Program-made: the position numbers and the translations under genes | DNA from: an uncultured Lactobacillus sp. | GTDB taxonomy: Bacteria > Bacillota > Bacilli > Lactobacillales > Lactobacillaceae | Length of the DNA: 5,337 nt | NCBI GenBank assembly: GCA_946409675.1 | Contig: CAMJXI010000083.1 | Span: 1 to 5,337 of the forward strand | Direction of reading: 5' to 3' | Part shown: one piece after another, positions 1 to 5,337 of the stretch | How positions within the stretch are numbered: the first letter of the stretch is position 1 | Layout: every line of letters starts with the position of its first letter | The notes under the pieces: generated by a model | What the model was told of the DNA's origin: nothing | Seen by the model: the letters and a program-made list of their open reading frames with translations, nothing else | Databases searched by the model: none

Positions 1-1623
1 TTTCAAGCCTGATGGGCGCCGAGCAATCGAAGTACCGTCGGTCAAGTAGTACTTCAAGACATCGGCTTTAGGGTAACCTTCAAGCGCGCTTGTCTCACCA
101 TTTTCAACTACAGTTTGGTTCAAGTAGTCTTCAATCTTAGAAACTTTCATGTCGCCTACGGCAGTGATTTGGTCAGCCCGAACACTCTTCATCATTTTTT
201 GCATCTTAGCGACACCATCGAGTCCAGCCATCTCAATTGATTTGGTTTCTTCGATGTAGTAACCGTATTTCTCAAAAATTTCGGTTAATCCTTGCGCAAC
301 GGTCATCTTGCGGCTTTGGTAATAAGCAGCCAGTTCGGCCATCATCAAGCTTGCTTGCATGGCATCCTTATCGCGGACGAAGTCCTTGAACAAGTAGCCG
401 TAACTTTCTTCGAAACCAAAGATAAACTTGCCTTCACCAGTTTGGTTCAAGTGTTCGATTTCTTCACCGATATACTTGAAGCCAGTCAAGACGTCTTTAG
501 TTCTGATGCCGAAATCCTTGGCAATGGCAAAAGGAAGTTCACTAGAAACGATTGATTTAACAACTTCTAATTTAGCATCCAAAAGTCCGCAGTTCTTTAA
601 ACTGGTCAAAAGGTAGTTGGTCATCAAGGCGGCCATCTGGTTACCAGTCAACAGTTCGTAATCGCCAGTGTCTGTTAAGACGGCACAGCCCATCCGGTCA
701 GCATCAGGGTCAGTTGCAATAATCAAGTTGGCATTGTATTTCTTAGCTTCTATAATCCCTTCATCAAAAGCCTCGGCGAATTCTGGATTAGGGAATGGAA
801 CGGACTTGAATTCAGGATCAAGGATAGCTTGGCTGGCCACCACGTGAACGTTGTTGAAGCCATTTTCCTCAAATACACGTTGGTAGAGGACTTTACCTGT
901 TCCGTGGAGAGGTGAGTAAATGATTGCGAGGTCGTCACCCTCTTGTTTAATTAAATCTTTATCTAAGTTAACAGTTTCTAAGGCCTTCAAGTAATCTTGG
1001 TCTAAGTCTTCGCCGACCATTTGGATAGTATTAGATTCTCTTAATTCTGAGAGGTTACCCACTTTGATGGCAAAAACATCATCGAGTTCCTTTGTGTAAG
1101 CCACAACTTCGTCAACTTCCTTAGGTGGCATTTGGCCGCCGTCTGGACCGTAAATTTTGTAACCATTGTATTGTTTTGGATTATGACTAGCAGTGATCAT
1201 AATGCCGGCATAAGCGTCTAAGTGGCGAATTGAGAATGAAAGTTCTGGCGTTGGCCGCAAACCATCAAACAAATAAACTTTGATCCCGTGATTGCCCAAA
1301 ATTTGTGCGGCTCTTTGTGCGAATTCACTTGATTGGTAACGTGGGTCGAAACAGATTACTACTCCCCGGTTTTTGGTTTCAGCACCTAAGGTATCGATAA
1401 ACAAAGCCAATGCTTCGGTTACTTTACCGACCGTGAAGATGTTCATTCTGTTTAAACCGGGCTCTAGTAAGCCGCGCATCCCCGCAGTACCAAATTCTAA
1501 GTCGTGACTAAATGCATCTTCCACCCATTTTTCGTCTTTGCTTTTATCTAGCAACTCATTCTTTAGGTCGAAAGGTACCTGCTCATTTTCTGTCCATTGT
1601 TTGATTTGTTGTTCGAAATTCAT
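1..1623 (-). CDS. pgm: Alpha-phosphoglucomutase (phosphohexomutase family), 3' end cut by the window
   Basis: Interconverts glucose-6-phosphate and glucose-1-phosphate in the cytoplasm, supplying glucose-1-P for UDP-glucose, wall and polysaccharide precursors. I translated the minus strand from ATG at 1621-1623; the frame stays open for 541 codons to the left edge with no frameshift. Landmarks in order: GTAGMRG near residues 45-51; the active-site serine loop TASHNP at 144-149, with Ser146 the expected phosphoserine; the Mg-binding loop DPDADRMG at 305-312; the sugar-binding GFEESYG at 403-409; and the start of the phosphate-binding RPSG loop at 536-539. Family members are about 575 residues, so some 30-35 codons are missing. 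The start is supported by AAAAGGAG, 6 bases upstream. The gene lies after the trxB terminator, so it probably has its own promoter. The last two codons (Leu-Lys after RPSG) depart from the usual RPSGTEPK and may be an edge artefact. A phosphomannomutase role is possible, but the sequence looks like the Bacillus PgcA/lactic Pgm type. Confidence 0.95.
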   Translation of the reverse strand, partial: MNFEQQIKQWTENEQVPFDLKNELLDKSKDEKWVEDAFSHDLEFGTAGMRGLLEPGLNRMNIFTVGKVTEALALFIDTLGAETKNRGVVICFDPRYQSSEFAQRAAQILGNHGIKVYLFDGLRPTPELSFSIRHLDAYAGIMITASHNPKQYNGYKIYGPDGGQMPPKEVDEVVAYTKELDDVFAIKVGNLSELRESNTIQMVGEDLDQDYLKALETVNLDKDLIKQEGDDLAIIYSPLHGTGKVLYQRVFEENGFNNVHVVASQAILDPEFKSVPFPNPEFAEAFDEGIIEAKKYNANLIIATDPDADRMGCAVLTDTGDYELLTGNQMAALMTNYLLTSLKNCGLLDAKLEVVKSIVSSELPFAIAKDFGIRTKDVLTGFKYIGEEIEHLNQTGEGKFIFGFEESYGYLFKDFVRDKDAMQASLMMAELAAYYQSRKMTVAQGLTEIFEKYGYYIEETKSIEMAGLDGVAKMQKMMKSVRADQITAVGDMKVSKIEDYLNQTVVENGETSALEGYPKADVLKYYLTDGTSIARRPSGLK

Positions 1624-1654
1624 CCTAAACTCCTTTTGAAAACATTTTTTACTA

Positions 1655-1690
1655 CAGAACAATCATACCTTAAAACGGCATAAAAAAAAG
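1655..1690 (-). promoter_or_regulatory. Candidate weak promoter for pgm
   Basis: On the minus strand the hexamer TATGAT (1662-1667) is a good -10 match. A 17-base spacer leads back to CTTTTT at 1685-1690, a poor -35 that coincides with the U-tract of the preceding terminator. A start near 1655 would leave a leader of about 30 bases before the ATG. The terminator upstream makes an independent promoter for pgm likely, but the exact elements are inferred from the hexamers alone. Confidence 0.45.
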
Positions 1691-1708
1691 CTTGAAGCTC
1701 AAGCTTTT
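1682..1708 (-). terminator. Rho-independent terminator after trxB
   Basis: A perfect 10-base-pair stem (AAAAGCTTGA at 1686-1695 pairing with TCAAGCTTTT at 1699-1708) closes a 3-base loop. Read on the minus strand, the stem ends in a run of eight T (1682-1689), partly within the stem. It begins 14 bases after the trxB stop codon, the usual place for an intrinsic terminator. On the plus strand a looser T-rich stretch follows the stem, so weak bidirectional activity is possible, but no plus-strand gene needs it. Confidence 0.9.
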
Positions 1709-1722
1709 AATTAATTTTTATT

Positions 1723-2652
1723 TTACAGTAAGTCGTGGTTAATCAAGTATTCGTAAACTTGCTGACCAGCAACCCCACCGTCACCGACTGCAGTCGCAAT
1801 CTGACGGAGTTGGTTCGCACGCACATCACCAATAGCAAAAATACCAGGGACCTTGGTGTTCATCTTTTCATCGGTCACAATCCAGCCTTGGTCATCGGTG
1901 ATGCCCAAGTTCTTGAATTGTTCCGTCATTGGCATAATCCCAACGTAGATGAAGACGCCAGATGCGGGAACGACATGTTCCTCGCCGGTTTCTTTATCGG
2001 TATAACGCACGCCGGTGACCTTGTTAGTTTCACCAACGATTTCTTCGACAGTGGCATTCCAGACGAATTCCATCTTCTCGTTTGCAAAAGCGCGTTTTTG
2101 GATAATTTGTTGTGCCCGTAATTGGTCACGACGGTGAATAACAGTAACCTTGTTAACTAATTGGGTTAAGTAAAGTCCTTCTTCAATGGCTGAATCTCCA
2201 CCACCGATAACGACAACGTCACTGTTGCGGAAGAAGGCAGCATCACAGACAGCACAGTACGAAACACCCATCCCAGAAAATTCTTCCTCGCCTTTAACAC
2301 CTAAGTGACGGTGTTCGGCACCAGAAGCAATCACGACGGTCTTTGCCTCGTAGTCTCCCTCGTCGGTTTGCACGAGCTTGTACTCCCCGTGATCTTCAAC
2401 GTTTGAGACGTTACCATAAGCGTATTCTGCGCCAAACTTTGTCGATGAAGCATACATCTTCTCGGCCAAATCTGGTCCAGTAACCAATTCAAAACCAGGA
2501 TAGTTTTCGATATCGCCGGTATTATTCATTTCACCGCCGTAAATCCCGCGGTCGAGCATCAAAACAGAGAGGTTCGAACGAGAGGCATAAAGTGCTGCCG
2601 TCATCCCACCAGGTCCTGCTCCAATAATTACAACATCATATTTTTTTGTCAT
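1723..2652 (-). CDS. trxB: Thioredoxin reductase (NADPH, FAD-dependent)
   Basis: Cytoplasmic flavoenzyme that passes electrons from NADPH through FAD and a redox disulfide to thioredoxin, keeping protein thiols reduced. The 309 residues match the usual length. Motifs in order: FAD-binding GAGPGG at 11-16; the redox-active pair Cys133-Ala-Val-Cys136 followed by Asp137; the NADPH-binding GGGDSAIEE at 150-158; HRRDQLRA at 173-180, whose arginines fit the NADPH 2'-phosphate site; and the C-terminal FAD motif FAIGDVR near 272-278. CAVC replaces the CATC of E. coli, a change I recall as common in lactobacilli. The ATG is preceded by GAGGGA, 8 bases upstream. A 69-base gap with a candidate promoter separates it from gpsA, and a strong terminator follows, so it can be transcribed alone or by read-through from gpsA. 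Ferredoxin/flavodoxin-NADP reductases of the same fold lack the CxxC, so the assignment is firm. Confidence 0.98.
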   Translation of the reverse strand: MTKKYDVVIIGAGPGGMTAALYASRSNLSVLMLDRGIYGGEMNNTGDIENYPGFELVTGPDLAEKMYASSTKFGAEYAYGNVSNVEDHGEYKLVQTDEGDYEAKTVVIASGAEHRHLGVKGEEEFSGMGVSYCAVCDAAFFRNSDVVVIGGGDSAIEEGLYLTQLVNKVTVIHRRDQLRAQQIIQKRAFANEKMEFVWNATVEEIVGETNKVTGVRYTDKETGEEHVVPASGVFIYVGIMPMTEQFKNLGITDDQGWIVTDEKMNTKVPGIFAIGDVRANQLRQIATAVGDGGVAGQQVYEYLINHDLL

Positions 2653-2669
2653 TAAGTTATTCCCTCTTA

Positions 2670-2707
2670 TTTTTAGTAAGTATAATTCTACAACAATTTA
2701 CTAAAAA
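2670..2707. repeat. 10-bp inverted repeat around the trxB -10 region
   Basis: On the plus strand TTTTTAGTAA (2670-2679) and TTACTAAAAA (2698-2707) are perfect reverse complements separated by 18 bases. Relative to the candidate promoter, one arm lies in the -35/-10 spacer and the other at the expected transcription start, just before the Shine-Dalgarno site. It has only one G-C pair per arm and no T-run after it, so it is a poor terminator. It could be an operator or a weak hairpin in read-through RNA, or chance in AT-rich DNA. Confidence 0.6.
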
Positions 2708-2713
2708 AGTAAA
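2678..2713 (-). promoter_or_regulatory. Candidate sigma-A promoter for trxB
   Basis: On the minus strand TTTACT (2708-2713) and TAGAAT (2685-2690) are separated by exactly 17 bases, matching the TTGACA/TATAAT consensus at 4 and 5 of 6 positions. A start near 2678 would give a leader of about 25 bases containing the GAGGGA ribosome site. An overlapping alternative -10, TATACT (2679-2684), has only a T-run as its -35. The 69-base gap after gpsA, much wider than the gaps inside the upstream operon, is consistent with a promoter here. Confidence 0.6.
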
Positions 2714-2721
2714 ATGTTAGC

Positions 2722-3741
2722 TTAGAATTCCAGCTCGGGTTTCGCTTCGCGACCCATCATCCGACTGATTTCTAAATCAATATCAGAATTTTCATAGAGG
2801 AAACGATAAATAGCTTCGGAAATTGGCATTTCAACGCCTAAGTCAGCAGATAATTCGTGCAAGGCTTTAGCGGTCAAGACACCTTCAACGATCATACCCA
2901 TGTCTTTTAAGGTTTGGTCGAGGGACTTACCTTGAGCTAAGGCATTTCCGGCACGCCAGTTCCGTGAATTCGTGCTGGTACAAGTGACGATTAAATCACC
3001 AATCCCTGACAAACCACTAAAGGTTAAGGGTTCTGCGCCCATCGCTACACCAAGACGAGTCATCTCGGCTAATCCACGGGTCATGAGAGCAGCTTTAGCA
3101 TTGTCACCAAAACCCTTACCGTGCAAGATACCTGCTCCGACAGCAATCACGTTTTTGGCAGCCCCACCAACTTCCACCCCAATGACGTCAGAATTCGTGT
3201 AGAGACGCAAGTATTGGTTGGAGAAGATTTTTTGGACAATCTTGGCATTTTCAAGTGAACTTGAAGCCACAGAAAGTGCAGTTAAATCCTTTTGTGCGAC
3301 GCCTTCGGCATGACTTGGTCCTGAAATAATCACGATTTTATCGGGATCATTTGGATAAAGTTCTGAGAGCAAAATTTGGGAAACACGTTCTTTGGTGCCT
3401 GGTTCGATACCTTTTGTGGCACTAGCAAGCAGTGGTTTGTCGTTAGTTTTGGCGAAAATATCAGCGATGGCTCCGCCGACGCTGCGAATTGCCTTAGTTG
3501 GCAAGACGAAGAGTAACAAGTCGCGACCAGTGACTGAATGTTCTAAATCCGTCGAAAGTTCTAGTGTTTCGTTGACCTTAAATTCTGGTGCTAAGTAACG
3601 TGTATTAGTGTGCTTTGCTGCAATTTCGTCAAAGACTTCTTGGTTGTTTCCGTAAAGCAAAACTTCGTGGCCGTTGTCTGCCAAAAGTGAAGCTAACACG
3701 GTTCCCCAAGATCCTGCACCAAGTACTGTAATTTTTGTCAT
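2722..3741 (-). CDS. gpsA: NAD(P)-dependent glycerol-3-phosphate dehydrogenase
   Basis: Reduces dihydroxyacetone phosphate to sn-glycerol-3-phosphate, the backbone for membrane phospholipids and, in Gram-positives, a source of glycerol phosphate for teichoic acids; it is cytoplasmic. The 339 residues match the family. The N-terminal Rossmann fold carries GAGSWG at 8-13. Further landmarks are SATKGIE at 107-113, GPSHAEGVA at 141-149, the catalytic lysine Lys196 in GGAAKNVIAV, Asp249 in GIGDLIVTC, and SRNWRAG at 259-265, whose Arg-Asn fits the substrate phosphate site. The C-terminal half is the helical substrate domain. The ATG is fixed by AGGAGA, 6 bases upstream, abutting the lgt stop codon; the 12-base gap indicates translation as part of the hprK-lgt-gpsA operon. 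No terminator is evident after it, so read-through into trxB is plausible. The intact glycine-rich loop and Lys196 leave little doubt. Confidence 0.98.
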   Translation of the reverse strand: MTKITVLGAGSWGTVLASLLADNGHEVLLYGNNQEVFDEIAAKHTNTRYLAPEFKVNETLELSTDLEHSVTGRDLLLFVLPTKAIRSVGGAIADIFAKTNDKPLLASATKGIEPGTKERVSQILLSELYPNDPDKIVIISGPSHAEGVAQKDLTALSVASSSLENAKIVQKIFSNQYLRLYTNSDVIGVEVGGAAKNVIAVGAGILHGKGFGDNAKAALMTRGLAEMTRLGVAMGAEPLTFSGLSGIGDLIVTCTSTNSRNWRAGNALAQGKSLDQTLKDMGMIVEGVLTAKALHELSADLGVEMPISEAIYRFLYENSDIDLEISRMMGREAKPELEF

Positions 3742-3753
3742 TATTTTTCTCCT

Positions 3754-4605
3754 CTAACGTTCATATGGAAAACTTAATCCGCTGCCCTCAAGGTACCATT
3801 TTGGTTTAACGACCTTGCGCCGGTAGATTAGCAATCCGATTGTCACAAAGAATAGGACGAGTGATAAGGCCTGTGAGACCCGAATCACGTTGAAAATATA
3901 CAAGCTATCAGTCCGCATTCCTTCGACAAAGAACCGAACTACACTGTACCACAAAACGTAAGACAGGGTGACTTCGCCTTGTTTATATAAGTGCTTTCTG
4001 TGGCGTAAAAAGAGGATTAAGGCTAAGCCAATTAAGTTGAAGAATGATTCGTACAAAAAAGTAGGTTGGCGGTAGGCTCCGCCGATAAACATTTGGTCAA
4101 TCACGAACTGGGGTAAGTGCATCCCCTGTAAGCTTGATAAAGTCGTCTTTGCACCAAAGGCCTCTTGGTTCATGAAGTTGCCCCAACGGCCTAAGATTTG
4201 GGCAGCCATCACACCTGGGACGATGACGTCAGTCATCAGCCAAGTGGGCAAGCCCCGGTAGTAACAGAAAACGATTAAGGTAATTAGGCCAGCAATCAAG
4301 CCACCGTAAATGGCAATCCCACCGTTCCAAATCGCAAAAATCTGTCCGGGGTTCTGGGAATAGTAGCCCCACTCAAAAATTACGTAATAGATTCTGGCTC
4401 CGATAAAACCAATCGGCACAGCCCAGAAAAGTAAATCGATCACATCGTCTGGCATGATCTGCCGTTTTTTGGCCTCAAGCATCGCCATCGAAACCGCGAT
4501 TAAGACACCTGTTGCAATTAAAATACCGTACCAATGAACACCAAAACCAAAGATGTTAAATGCCACTGGATTAAGTGCTCCTGAAAAAATCTGCAAATTA
4601 CTCAC
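3754..4605 (-). CDS. lgt: Prolipoprotein diacylglyceryl transferase
   Basis: Integral membrane enzyme that moves diacylglycerol from phosphatidylglycerol to the lipobox cysteine of prolipoproteins, the first step of lipoprotein maturation. The 283 residues fit the family, with about seven hydrophobic segments (near 20-42, 57-78, 93-114, 124-137, 182-200, 212-228, 244-262). Diagnostic features are VHWYGI at 23-28, the signature GRWGNFMNQEAFG at 139-151 (Arg140 matching E. coli Arg143), and Tyr220 and Arg224, spaced like E. coli Tyr235 and Arg239. The E. coli His103 position is Tyr100 (IAIYGGLIAG), which I recall from other Lactobacillales. The tail 264-283 is basic and probably cytoplasmic. 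The start is GTG, two bases after the hprK stop; AAGGTGA inside the end of hprK lies 9 bases upstream. Close packing with hprK and gpsA indicates one transcript and probable translational coupling. Confidence 0.98.
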   Translation of the reverse strand: MSNLQIFSGALNPVAFNIFGFGVHWYGILIATGVLIAVSMAMLEAKKRQIMPDDVIDLLFWAVPIGFIGARIYYVIFEWGYYSQNPGQIFAIWNGGIAIYGGLIAGLITLIVFCYYRGLPTWLMTDVIVPGVMAAQILGRWGNFMNQEAFGAKTTLSSLQGMHLPQFVIDQMFIGGAYRQPTFLYESFFNLIGLALILFLRHRKHLYKQGEVTLSYVLWYSVVRFFVEGMRTDSLYIFNVIRVSQALSLVLFFVTIGLLIYRRKVVKPKWYLEGSGLSFPYER

Positions 4606-4607
4606 CC

Positions 4608-5291
4608 TTATTTTTCACCTTGTGAATTTTCTTGAATCAAGGAAGCTAAGTTCGCTTCGAATTTTTTGGTTGCGTCATAGCCCATCTTCTTCGCACGGAA
4701 GTTCATCGCTGCGACTTCGATGATGATGGCTAAGTTACGCCCAACCTTAACGGGAACCGTAATTTTAGGTACGTTCACGTCAAAAATCGTTAAGTACTCG
4801 TCGTCGAAACCGACACGATCGTAGTTGGCCTTTGGATCCCAGTTTTGTAAGCGAACGACTAACGAAATATCAGTTGAAGTCCGCACTGCACCGGCACCAA
4901 AAAGGTTCATGACATCGATGATGCCAATCCCGCGAATTTCGAGCAAGTGTTTTAAGATAGCTGGAGCTTCCCCAACGACCGTTTTTTCATCTTGTTGGTA
5001 AACATCTACACGGTCATCTGCAATCAAACGGTGGCCCCTTTTAACGAGTTCTAGGGCAGTCTCACTCTTACCAACGCCTGAGTCACCCATAATCAAAACA
5101 CCAAGGCCATAAACGTCGACTAAAACACCATGAATGTTTTGCCGTTCAGCCAAACGGTATTCCAAGTATTCCGTAATGACAGAAGACAATCTGGTAGTTG
5201 GAAGTGGTGAACCAAGTACGGGAATCTTGTGGTCATTAGCTTGGGCAATCAATTCGTCTGGTGGAGTCAAGCCACGAGACACCAAGAAACA
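4608..5291 (-). CDS. hprK: HPr kinase/phosphorylase, 5' end missing (contig runs into adapter)
   Basis: Bifunctional sensor enzyme that phosphorylates HPr on Ser46 (ATP or pyrophosphate) and removes that phosphate by phosphorolysis. HPr-Ser-P is the CcpA corepressor, so this sets carbon catabolite control in Firmicutes; it acts in the cytoplasm as a hexamer. The 227 genomic codons begin around FLVSRGL, near residue 88 of the roughly 319-residue L. casei protein, so most of the N-terminal domain is absent. The whole catalytic domain is present: the conserved His of HGVLVDVYG (5130-5132), the P-loop GDSGVGKS (5064-5087), the HprK signature around [11 protein letters not shown] (4911-4943) and the VKVGRN loop (4734-4751). 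The apparent GTG start at 5304-5306 is adapter-derived; the last genomic base appears to be 5291. The stop is TAA, two bases before lgt. Truncation is an assembly edge, not evidence of a pseudogene. Confidence 0.97.
   Translation of the reverse strand, partial: CFLVSRGLTPPDELIAQANDHKIPVLGSPLPTTRLSSVITEYLEYRLAERQNIHGVLVDVYGLGVLIMGDSGVGKSETALELVKRGHRLIADDRVDVYQQDEKTVVGEAPAILKHLLEIRGIGIIDVMNLFGAGAVRTSTDISLVVRLQNWDPKANYDRVGFDDEYLTIFDVNVPKITVPVKVGRNLAIIIEVAAMNFRAKKMGYDATKKFEANLASLIQENSQGEK
4615..4621 (-). promoter_or_regulatory. Ribosome binding site of lgt within the hprK coding end
   Basis: AAGGTGA on the minus strand lies within the last codons of hprK, 9 bases before the GTG start of lgt. It decides that start: the encoded N-terminus then runs into ALNPVAF and VHWYGI, as expected for Lgt. 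With only two bases between the hprK TAA and this GTG, ribosomes finishing hprK could re-initiate on lgt. Confidence 0.75.
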
Positions 5292-5337
5292 AGATCGGAA
5301 GAGCACACGTCTGAACTCCAGTCACCAATGGAAATCT
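5292..5337 (+). other. Illumina TruSeq-type adapter read-through (not genomic)
   Basis: Bases 5292-5325 are identical to the 34-base TruSeq read-1 adapter that begins AGATCGGAAGAGC. They are followed by an 8-base block CAATGGAA (5326-5333) where the i7 index sits, then ATCT (5334-5337), the start of the P7 flank. This order of insert, adapter, index and flank is what an untrimmed short-insert read yields at a contig end. The hprK protein similarity stops exactly at this junction. Confidence 0.97.

Noticed and set aside
292..555. Plus-strand open frames of 62-128 codons opposite pgm, trxB and gpsA (for example 292-555, 1735-2121, 2972-3202, 3392-3598)
   Set aside because: They are antisense to well-conserved genes whose own frame explains the sequence, their translations show no recognisable domain, and I see no convincing ribosome sites in front of them.
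1636..1650. cre-like sequence (TTGAAAACATTTTTT) in the pgm leader, a possible CcpA site
   Set aside because: The central CG and the terminal C of the cre consensus are both missing; in AT-rich leader DNA this match is not convincing.
1708..1715. TTAATTAA palindrome beside the terminator
   Set aside because: A short AT palindrome expected by chance in an AT-rich gap; nothing else suggests a binding site.
2670..2707. Intrinsic terminator between gpsA and trxB
   Set aside because: The inverted repeat has an 18-base loop, a single G-C pair in the stem and no T-run after it on the minus strand, so it lacks terminator structure.
5304..5306. GTG as a genuine start of a short HprK
   Set aside because: It lies inside the adapter sequence, and the protein would lack most of its N-terminal domain.
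1..5337. A novel defence, mobile or RNA-based system
   Set aside because: Coding sequence is continuous across five recognisable housekeeping genes, the gaps are 2, 12, 69 and 99 bases, and no direct-repeat array, transposase, attachment site or structured leader was seen.

Overview
The window is a chromosomal housekeeping stretch from a low-GC Gram-positive, most likely a member of the Lactobacillaceae (genus not assigned). The basis is the gene order hprK-lgt-gpsA-trxB-pgm, the lactobacillar character of each protein (for example the HprK core around GDSGVGKS, TrxB with CAVC, Lgt with GRWGNFMNQEAFG) and the purine-rich Shine-Dalgarno sites. All five genes lie on the minus strand, so transcription runs from high to low coordinates. 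I see no mobile element, CRISPR array, tRNA or rRNA, and no previously undescribed system.

Layout in the direction of transcription: bases 5292-5337 are Illumina sequencing adapter, not genome. hprK (4608-5291) is the 3' part of the HPr kinase/phosphorylase gene, with about 85-90 N-terminal residues missing. lgt (3754-4605) follows after 2 bases and gpsA (2722-3741) after 12 bases, so these three look like one operon. A 69-base gap then holds a good candidate sigma-A promoter and an inverted repeat in front of trxB (1723-2652). A strong intrinsic terminator at 1682-1708 closes the trxB transcript. pgm (1-1623) then starts from its own weak candidate promoter in the 99-base gap and runs off the left edge, with about 30-35 C-terminal codons missing. 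No gene-free stretch exceeds 100 bases.

Functionally the cluster joins carbon-source sensing (HprK acting on HPr), envelope and membrane building (Lgt for lipoproteins, GpsA for glycerol-3-phosphate backbones), thiol redox balance (TrxB) and glucose-6-P/glucose-1-P interconversion (Pgm, feeding nucleotide sugars for wall and polysaccharide). The link between sugar status and envelope synthesis is an inference from co-location. The points most worth a second look are the adapter read-through with the false start codon it creates, a departure from the RPSGTEPK motif at the last codons of the pgm fragment, and the inverted repeat spanning the trxB promoter.
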